From: Tolypothrix sp. NIES-4075
GTDB taxonomy: Bacteria > Cyanobacteriota > Cyanobacteriia > Cyanobacteriales > Nostocaceae
Assembly (NCBI RefSeq): GCF_002218085.1
Contig: NZ_BDUC01000008.1
Coordinates: 62,001-126,000 of the forward strand
Direction of reading: 5' to 3'
DNA length: 64,000 nucleotides
Shown here: positions 58,504-64,000 of the stretch, piece after piece
Layout: each line of letters starts with the position of its first letter
Numbering within the stretch: position 1 is the first letter of the stretch
Made by a program: the position numbers and the translations under genes
Notes under the pieces: model-generated
What the model was told of the DNA's origin: nothing
Seen by the model: only the letters and a program-made list of their open reading frames with translations
Databases searched by the model: none

Positions 58504-59406
58504 ATGGCAAATCCCAGTAACCTCAACGACATTATTCAACGCATGCTCAACGGAAATCAAAGCGATGAGGATGTTGAAGCTTTGCGTCAGTGGTTAAATA
58601 GTGGTGGTATCCAAAATCTGCAAGTAGGTAAGTACAACGTTAATATTGGACAGGGACAAGATATTCATATTGGCGATCGCACTTACCAAGGACTTAATGC
58701 CGAAGCAATTCGAGAAGTTGCTCGTGCAGTAATTCAGGGTTCTAACGCCACAGATATCCGAGAAATTGTTCGCTCTATCCTCAAAGAAGAGTCTCAAAAC
58801 TTGGCACAAAGGGAAAATCCTCAAAGTAGTTCGCGCAAAACCATTTTAGTACTAGCCTCCAGCCCTACAAATAAAGCGAGATTGCGCCTAGATAAAGAAG
58901 TGCGAGAAATTGATGAGGGTTTGCGAAGGTCGCAGCATAGAGAAAAATTTACTTTGCAGCAACGCTGGGCGCTTCGTCCTGATGATTTACGTCATGCCTT
59001 GTTAGATTTTAACCCAGAGATTATTCACTTTTGCGGGCATGGTTCAGGAGATGATGGATTAGTTCTGGAAAATGATGCAGGGTTAGCGCAACTTGTTCCA
59101 ACTGAAGCTTTAGCAAACTTATTTAAACGATTTGCGACGCGAGGACTTGAATGTGTTGTTCTCAACGCTTGCTATTCAGAGATTCAAGCCAATGCGATCG
59201 CCCAACATATCGATTATATAGTCGGTATGAGTAGCCAAATTGGAGACGATGCCGCGATTAAATTTGCAGTTGGTTTTTATGATGAACTAGGGGCTGGTTG
59301 GTCGTATGAAGATGCTTATAGCGGTGGTTGTGATGCGATCGCATTACAAGGAATCCCAGAAGAACATACGCCAGTATTCAAAAATCTAAAAAAAAAGTCC
59401 ACTTAA
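58504..59406 (+). CDS. effector-associated-domain CHAT protease
   Basis: A 300-residue protein. Residues 1-95: the same adaptor as the NACHT protein (VGKYNVNIGQGQDIHIGDRT-YQGLNAEAI). Residues 112-300: a CHAT caspase-like domain, TILVLASSPTNKARLRLDKE, with the catalytic His in IIHFCGHGSGDDG (His179) and Cys in VVLNACYSEIQA (Cys223). No ATPase or TPR is present. It fits an effector protease that is recruited through homotypic adaptor binding to the NACHT sensor. The gap to the NACHT gene is 211 bases with no visible terminator. Confidence 0.9.
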   Translation: MANPSNLNDIIQRMLNGNQSDEDVEALRQWLNSGGIQNLQVGKYNVNIGQGQDIHIGDRTYQGLNAEAIREVARAVIQGSNATDIREIVRSILKEESQNLAQRENPQSSSRKTILVLASSPTNKARLRLDKEVREIDEGLRRSQHREKFTLQQRWALRPDDLRHALLDFNPEIIHFCGHGSGDDGLVLENDAGLAQLVPTEALANLFKRFATRGLECVVLNACYSEIQANAIAQHIDYIVGMSSQIGDDAAIKFAVGFYDELGAGWSYEDAYSGGCDAIALQGIPEEHTPVFKNLKKKST

Positions 59407-59455
59407 GGGCAGCAAATCCAGTTGATGACTTAGTGCAACAAGCGCGATCGCAATT

Positions 59456-59484
59456 GTAGAGACGTTCCGTCGAAACGTCTCTAC
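59456..59484. repeat. GTAGAGACGTT palindrome at the xseB 3' end
   Basis: GTAGAGACGTT and AACGTCTCTAC pair with a 7-base centre. The last bases of the repeat supply the xseB stop codon (CTA, read TAG), so the element is fused to the gene's end. Sister of 35852-35880. Confidence 0.85.
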
Positions 59485-59711
59485 TCATCGTTTAAAGTTT
59501 CAATTAACAAATTTACCTGCTGCTGTCGCTGCTGCAAAAAAGTTTCGCATTGACGTAAATATTCAATAGCTGTGGCAAATTGTTCAAATACTTCTTCTAA
59601 CTGCAATTCACCCGCTTCTATGCGAGTGATAATTGTTTCGATTTCGGCAACTTTCGCTTCATAATTTCCTCCATCCATCTCGGAAGTAGAAGCACTTTTA
59701 CGTTTAACCAT
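59481..59711 (-). CDS. xseB: exodeoxyribonuclease VII small subunit
   Basis: A 76-residue helical protein: NYEAKVAEIETIITRIEAGE-LQLEEVFEQFATAIEYLRQC, the XseB signature. It binds several-fold to XseA to form exonuclease VII, which degrades single-stranded DNA to oligonucleotides in repair. It overlaps xseA by 8 bases, so the subunits are coupled. Its stop codon lies within a dispersed palindrome. Confidence 0.93.
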   Translation of the reverse strand: MVKRKSASTSEMDGGNYEAKVAEIETIITRIEAGELQLEEVFEQFATAIEYLRQCETFLQQRQQQVNLLIETLNDE

Positions 59712-60921
59712 TAACTTCGGTAATTTTCACTTTAACTTTTCCTTGCGCTAACTGAATCGATAATTCTTGTCCTAGTTCTAAGTCACTTGCAGAACGAGCG
59801 ATCGCTCCATTTTCTTTTTTTACCACAGCATAACCACGCTGTAAAACTGCCTGGGGGTCGAGAGTCGTCAATTTTTGTCGCAACAATTCTGCATGTTGGG
59901 TTGCTTGCTGCAATCTGCCTGTAGTTACTTGGATTAATTGCTGACGCTTCCAACTTAGCTTGTCCACTTCTTGCTGCACTTGTCGATCTAAGCGCAAACG
60001 ATGCAAGCGATCGCGCATTCCTTGGAGTTTATTTCCTGTAGTTTGCATTCTGATTCGCATCGCATCGTGTAAAACTGCAATTCGCTCTTGATGTTCAGCA
60101 TACAACTGGGCAAGTGCGGGTACAACCAATTCTGCCGCTGCTGTGGGAGTATGTACGCAAACATCCGCAGTTAAATCTACCAAAGATTCATCTCTTTGAT
60201 GACCAATCCCAGTAATTACCGGAATTGTACAATCAGCAACTGCACGCACTACTCTTTCATCATTAAAGCAAGCTAATTCCTCAACGGAGCCACCTCCCCG
60301 CGATAAAATTAACACTTGGGCGCGATTATCTCGCTCTACGCGGGCGATCGCCTTTACAATAGATGCTGGCGCTTGCTCACCTTGCACCGTTGCCGGCGAA
60401 AATAAAACATGTAAACCGGGATATCGTTGCTTGAGTGTTTTTTGAATGTCACCCCAAGCAGCAGCGGTAGGTGAAGTGACGACGGCAATAATTTGCGGAT
60501 GAATTGGAAGCGATCGCTTTCTTTCAACATCAAACAAACCTTCTTCTTGCAAGCGGTTTTTTAATTGCTGATAGCGCAACGCTTGTAAACCTAAACCAGC
60601 AGGCAAAACCTGCCAAACTGTAAGTTGATATTCTCCTCTTTGCGGATAAACTCGAATATTACCCAAAATAATTATCTGTTCACCACGAATTGGTATCTGA
60701 GCCAATTTTGTTAATTGACTATTCCACACCACACATTTAATTGCTGCGCTGCCATCTGGATCTTGTAAAGTGAAAAATAATCCACTGCGATGTTGATTTG
60801 CGCTAGAAACTTCACCAGTTACCCAAACTTGCCGCAGTTGGTTATCTTGCTCTAATAATAGCTGAATATAATTAGTTAATCCAGCTATAGAAAGCGCTGT
60901 ATCCGGAATTAAAGAAGTCAT
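59704..60921 (-). CDS. xseA: exodeoxyribonuclease VII large subunit
   Basis: A 405-residue catalytic subunit. OB fold at the N-terminus (LSIAGLTNYIQLLLEQ, VWVTGEVSSANQHRSG, LFFTLQD), then the nuclease core IAVVTSPTAAAWGDIQKTL, LILSRGGGSVEELACFNDE and PVITGIGHQRDESLVDLTAD ... TPTAAAEL, then a coiled-coil and the C-terminal RGYAVVKKENG. I start at the ATG ending at 60921 (MTSLIPDTALS); the longer frame overlaps the upstream gene and lacks family support. Confidence 0.95.
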   Translation of the reverse strand: MTSLIPDTALSIAGLTNYIQLLLEQDNQLRQVWVTGEVSSANQHRSGLFFTLQDPDGSAAIKCVVWNSQLTKLAQIPIRGEQIIILGNIRVYPQRGEYQLTVWQVLPAGLGLQALRYQQLKNRLQEEGLFDVERKRSLPIHPQIIAVVTSPTAAAWGDIQKTLKQRYPGLHVLFSPATVQGEQAPASIVKAIARVERDNRAQVLILSRGGGSVEELACFNDERVVRAVADCTIPVITGIGHQRDESLVDLTADVCVHTPTAAAELVVPALAQLYAEHQERIAVLHDAMRIRMQTTGNKLQGMRDRLHRLRLDRQVQQEVDKLSWKRQQLIQVTTGRLQQATQHAELLRQKLTTLDPQAVLQRGYAVVKKENGAIARSASDLELGQELSIQLAQGKVKVKITEVNG

Positions 60922-60979
60922 GATCGGTAAATGAAACGTAAAATGCTTTCCTGATTCATAGTCAGCGCTGAAGCTCCTC

Positions 60980-61615
60980 TTACCCTTCGTAAACAATAAA
61001 ATGAGTTGGTTTATAAGTACGAATAAAGTTCGTCATCGTGTCTCTTTCCTCAACAGTTGGTGTGGCAAAACAGCCTGCGGTACCAGTGTTAGCATTTTGC
61101 AGTAAAGCTGAGGGGTCGTAGTGAATACCTATTTCCGAGCGTCCTGTATTAAAAACAGGTGTAACTGGAGACCATACACCACCAAATTCTCCTCCTTTGA
61201 ATTCTACTGTTCCAGGATAGTTGAAAGTGTAAATTCCAAAAGGCAGAGGTGTTTGAGAATTAGCAATATGAGATGGAGTTTGGTTGTTCGCTCGACCAGA
61301 AACACCTCGCACTGTCTTAACAACCTTACCAGTACCATCAATTAGTCGAGTCTCATACACTCTCAAACCTCCACTGATGGTTTTTGAGGAGCGACTAGCA
61401 ACCACCCTCGCTGCTTTAATGACTGTAAGAAATTCCTTCGCTACCCAACGATTAGCTCCTATTTGTACCCAATTCCTATTTCCTGCATATACAGGTTCGC
61501 TGTTTACGGAAACTTCAGTACCATTGCTAATAAAATTTATTTTTTCTCCATTAGGTGTAGAACGAACCGCAAGGGAGTCACCGTCTTTTGTTGAAATGTA
61601 AGCAATATAATTCAT
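60980..61615 (-). CDS. SH3b-L,D-transpeptidase-like protein
   Basis: A 211-residue protein. Residues 1-65 form a bacterial SH3 domain (LAVRSTPNGEKINFISNGTE ... WVQIGANRWVAKEFL). Residues about 75-210 resemble an L,D-transpeptidase (YkuD-like) core: LRVYETRLIDGTGKVV, PFGIYTF, EIGIHYDPS (His) and GTAGCFATP (Cys), which fit the HxxxxxxxS(x)GC pattern loosely. No signal peptide is visible, so export is uncertain. Such proteins may crosslink peptidoglycan or act as toxins on it. It lies just upstream of xseA in the same direction. Confidence 0.7.
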   Translation of the reverse strand: MNYIAYISTKDGDSLAVRSTPNGEKINFISNGTEVSVNSEPVYAGNRNWVQIGANRWVAKEFLTVIKAARVVASRSSKTISGGLRVYETRLIDGTGKVVKTVRGVSGRANNQTPSHIANSQTPLPFGIYTFNYPGTVEFKGGEFGGVWSPVTPVFNTGRSEIGIHYDPSALLQNANTGTAGCFATPTVEERDTMTNFIRTYKPTHFIVYEG

Positions 61616-61856
61616 TAACGTATACCTCAGACTTATGAGTTGTTTTTGCTCTCCTCTTAAACTTCAACTCGTCCCAACAAGATTACGGATATGAGTGCCG
61701 TTTTCATTTTTTGCCTGGAGATAATAATGCTTGATGTATACGATCTTGCGTTTTTGAAGCGAAGAGCAGCTTGGATTTTATAAATTGCAGGGTGCTACCT
61801 GCTGTAGGCAGTTCATGTCGGCTACTTAATAAATTAATTTTCACTTAATCCAATTA

Positions 61857-63029
61857 TCATTCCACATTAAATATTCTACAATCCACCAAATACGGAGAAT
61901 CGAACGCAGTCATTTCCCCAGCTTTCTTCCCAGGAATGGGAAACAACCTCGCTGAAAGTGGTTTATCTAACTTTATCGCCAAAGTCGCCATATCAATTAA
62001 TATCGCGGTAATCTTTTCTATTGTAATATTACCAGGAATCGGAACTGTATCAAGTCCGCAACCACACACGGCAGAATAAGCTAATAAATTTGTGATATTG
62101 TAAGTTTGCTCGTTAGCTCTTGCAGCCAATCCGACATCTTCACACACTGGAAGCATTAGTCCAGAATAGCCGCAAATTTTTACAGAGACGCTTTTCAAAA
62201 CACGAGTTAGCATTCCCGATATTGCCAGTGTTCCTTGATTTCCAAACTTCCCATCCATGATTTTTTCATAAGCAAAGGCAATACTTTCTTCTTTGCCTAA
62301 TGATGGTGCAAGAGATGTGTCAATTCCTTTATATTCTATCGCCAATTTTTCCGAGATTATTTGAGCGATCGCCTCAATTTTCCTTAATTCTTTATCTAAA
62401 ATCAATTTTAGCTTTTCTTCCGCATCAAGAATACCATTAGCATCAGAAAAAGCTTGCATTACCAAGTCGCACAACTCCAACCCAATAGCGAAAGACGTTT
62501 CACCTTCATGATACGCAGTTGGAAAAAATGGAATTCCTGATTGACAATTTGCCCAAGCGCAAAAATGAAAGTTACCATAACCATATTTGCTTTCTTGAGA
62601 AATTCGCTGAATAACTTTTGCAGATTCTCTCGCATTTTCAAAGTTTATCCCAGACAAGCGTTCGCGGAGCGACTCCTTTGGAGTATCGCCTATTTTACTA
62701 GAAGTGTAAAAAATCGATGTATTTTTGATAATCTCTGGAATCAAAGCGATAGTTTCCGGTTTACTTGCGTAACCAAGACTGAAAAAGTTAATATTCAAGT
62801 TTTCGCAAACTTCTTCGATTATTTTAACTTGATTGATAATTTCACTTTTGGATAAAGCATGTAGATATTCTTCCCAGGAATTAGTCGCTATTCTAGTTGT
62901 TTGTACTTCATATCCCTGTTCTTCAATTATCAGCTTTGCTTGCTGATTAAACTCAGACGCTTGCTTAATCTTATCTATTTCTTTAAGAGAAGAAAGTGAT
63001 ATACCAGTTGTGATAGTTCTAATTTTCAT
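61857..63029 (-). CDS. DUF711 family protein
   Basis: A 390-residue protein of the DUF711 (PFL/ribonucleotide-reductase-like fold) family: IRTITTGISLSSLKEIDKI, GNFHFCAWANCQSGIPFFPT-AYHEG, ISGMLTRVLKSVSVKICGYS-GLMLPVCED and the C-terminal FPIPGKKAGEMTAFDSPYLV. Function unknown; the fold suggests a radical or glycyl-type ancestor but no activity is known. Residues about 110-125 (GDTPKESLRERLS) come from a dispersed palindromic repeat inserted in frame. Confidence 0.85.
   Translation of the reverse strand: MKIRTITTGISLSSLKEIDKIKQASEFNQQAKLIIEEQGYEVQTTRIATNSWEEYLHALSKSEIINQVKIIEEVCENLNINFFSLGYASKPETIALIPEIIKNTSIFYTSSKIGDTPKESLRERLSGINFENARESAKVIQRISQESKYGYGNFHFCAWANCQSGIPFFPTAYHEGETSFAIGLELCDLVMQAFSDANGILDAEEKLKLILDKELRKIEAIAQIISEKLAIEYKGIDTSLAPSLGKEESIAFAYEKIMDGKFGNQGTLAISGMLTRVLKSVSVKICGYSGLMLPVCEDVGLAARANEQTYNITNLLAYSAVCGCGLDTVPIPGNITIEKITAILIDMATLAIKLDKPLSARLFPIPGKKAGEMTAFDSPYLVDCRIFNVE
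62656..62690. repeat. in-frame repeat GCGTTCGCGGAGCGACTCC in DUF711 gene
   Basis: The word AGCGTTCGCGGAGCGACTCC followed by TTTGGAGTATCGCC encodes GDTPKESLRERL. This is a known type of palindromic repeat spread through cyanobacterial genomes; here it lies inside a gene. Confidence 0.75.
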
Positions 63030-63054
63030 TTTGACAAAGTATTATTAAAATGAC

Positions 63055-63101
63055 GTAGTAAGCACTTCAGTGCTTATTTGAAGCACTGAAGTGCTTACTA
63101 C
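63055..63101. repeat. perfect 21-base-pair hairpin between divergent genes
   Basis: The left arm (GTAGTAAGCACTTCAGTGC...) and right arm (...GCACTGAAGTGCTTACTAC) pair without mismatch over 21 bases around ATTTG. Each arm also contains the smaller palindrome AGCACTTCAGTGCT. It sits midway between the starts of the DUF711 and TPR genes. Confidence 0.88.
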
Positions 63102-63129
63102 AATTAAATAACTAAGTTAAACAAAAGCC

Positions 63130-64000
63130 ATGAATAACGAATTCTATAATAAAGGACTAGAACTAGCTCAACAAAAAGACTACACCAAAGCTATTGAGGC
63201 ATTTACCCATGCTTTGCAAGAAGATCCTTACTTTGCGGAAGCTTACAGACAACGGGGTTTAGCATATTATGACTCAGGAGCAACTCTGCAAGCTGTCTCA
63301 GATTATACTGAAGCTTTAAAGCATAATCCTGAAAGTGTAGAAGCATATTATTATCGCGCATTAGCACGGTTGACGCTGAAAAATCTGCCCGGAGCGCTTG
63401 CGGATGTCGATAAAGCTATTTCACTGGAAGTAAATTATGCAGCAGCTTATCATTTGCGGGGAATTGTGCGGCGCAAAGAAGGGTATATTCAAGATGCGAT
63501 CGCTAACTTCAAAAAAGCCGCAGAATTATATCTCAAGAAAAACGACAAAGAAAAATGTCGTCAATGTCTCGAAAGCATCAAGCAGCTACAACCGAAAGAA
63601 TATCCTGCTGTAACGCAGTCAATTTCTACCCCAAGAGCGATAATTTCTGAAAAGGAATATTTCCACACTTTATTAGAAAAGGCAGAAAAAGGAGACACAA
63701 AGCAAGCGATCGATGATTTAAACTGGGTGTTGCAAGTCGATCCGCAAGATGGTATCGCTTACTGCTGTCGCGGGGTGGTGCGTTGCAAACAAGGAAATTA
63801 TCGCGATGCTATTTCTGATTTTAACTCAGCGTTGCGCCTAAATTTTCAATCTAGCATCGTATATCGCAACCGAGGAAAAGCACGTTCTCAGTTAGGAGAT
63901 CATCAAGGTGCGCTATCTGATTATAATTCTGCACTGCAAATGCAGCCCGAAGATGCTTTAATATATATTGCCAGAGCAAATACTCATCGAGCAATGAGTA
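63130..64000 (+). CDS. TPR-repeat protein (partial, runs off the window)
   Basis: At least 290 residues of a tetratricopeptide protein. Repeats follow one another: ALQEDPYFAEAYRQRGLAYY, ALKHNPESVEAYYYRALARL, AISLEVNYAAAYHLRGIVRR, VLQVDPQDGIAYCCRGVVRC, ALRLNFQSSIVYRNRGKARS and so on, each of about 34 residues, with a linker at about 155-180. No signal peptide is present, so it is cytoplasmic and likely a scaffold. The 3' end lies beyond position 64000. Confidence 0.9.
   Translation, partial: MNNEFYNKGLELAQQKDYTKAIEAFTHALQEDPYFAEAYRQRGLAYYDSGATLQAVSDYTEALKHNPESVEAYYYRALARLTLKNLPGALADVDKAISLEVNYAAAYHLRGIVRRKEGYIQDAIANFKKAAELYLKKNDKEKCRQCLESIKQLQPKEYPAVTQSISTPRAIISEKEYFHTLLEKAEKGDTKQAIDDLNWVLQVDPQDGIAYCCRGVVRCKQGNYRDAISDFNSALRLNFQSSIVYRNRGKARSQLGDHQGALSDYNSALQMQPEDALIYIARANTHRAMS

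Overview
The window reads as a filamentous, probably heterocystous (Nostocales-type) cyanobacterium. The base for this is the very frequent HIP1 octamer GCGATCGC, a cytochrome b6f petM gene, a Ycf39-type photosystem II assembly protein, plant-like ferredoxin, GUN4 and CHAT/caspase proteins, and intergenic regions packed with the short degenerate tandem repeats (GGGTAATGG and relatives) typical of these genomes. I cannot name the species.

Layout. 0-15 kb is mostly housekeeping: a Pmp3/YqaE membrane protein (cut by the window edge), a SUI1 factor, trpB, a secreted CAP protein, an RNase D-like exonuclease, a Cys-less rhodanese with an LEA-like head, pdxA, petM, ycf39-like, nadK, an atypical OmpR-type regulator, trpC and lpdA. 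15-21 kb is accessory: a MazF-type toxin pair, two tandem caspase-like proteases (one fused to GUN4), an EAL-domain protein and a decayed small gene. 21-31.6 kb returns to metabolism: tRNA-Ser, two ferredoxins, an SNase lipoprotein, an inositol monophosphatase, a J-domain/TPR protein coupled to hisZ, an ABC ATPase, an exported beta carbonic anhydrase and a JAMM protease next to a MoeB-rhodanese protein. It also holds gene fossils (mbnP/mbnH-like and pcp). 31.6-36.3 kb is a second accessory block: a membrane ATPase with an expanded GVAFG-type repeat, a CHAT protease-ATPase and a small overlapping gene pair. 36-43 kb holds the 2-oxoglutarate decarboxylase/succinic semialdehyde dehydrogenase pair that closes the cyanobacterial TCA cycle, a TetR/AhpD-like divergent pair with two palindromic operators, and an FHA-GAF adenylate cyclase. 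43-46 kb is wreckage: a decapitated WD40 kinase, a degenerate IS630 transposase and a deaminase fragment. 46-50 kb holds a K+ channel and a three-gene MNIO (DUF692) cluster whose first gene ends in a Cys/Gly/Ser-rich tail. 50-55 kb holds avtA-rimM and the glutathione-dependent formaldehyde pathway, interrupted by a ParDE module with a dead toxin. 55-59.4 kb holds an effector-associated-domain NACHT ATPase and an effector-associated-domain CHAT protease. 59.4-64 kb holds xseAB, an SH3/L,D-transpeptidase-like protein, a DUF711 protein and a TPR protein cut by the window end.

The strongest candidates for an undescribed system are: (1) the NACHT and CHAT genes at 55.9-59.4 kb, which share the same N-terminal adaptor, as expected for a homotypic sensor-protease death or immune pair; (2) the TIGR04222-type protein + MNIO oxygenase + partner cluster at 47.2-49.8 kb, which looks like post-translational modification of a Cys-rich membrane-anchored tail; (3) the CHAT-ATPase plus repeat-membrane ATPase at 31.6-35.8 kb. 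With the two caspases at 16-19 kb, four caspase-superfamily proteases lie within 43 kb.

A second theme is repeat invasion of coding sequence. Dispersed cyanobacterial repeats sit in frame inside pdxA and rimM (the same peptide in both), a DUF711 gene and the caspase-GUN4 linker. All family names are from my own reading of the sequence; no database search was run.
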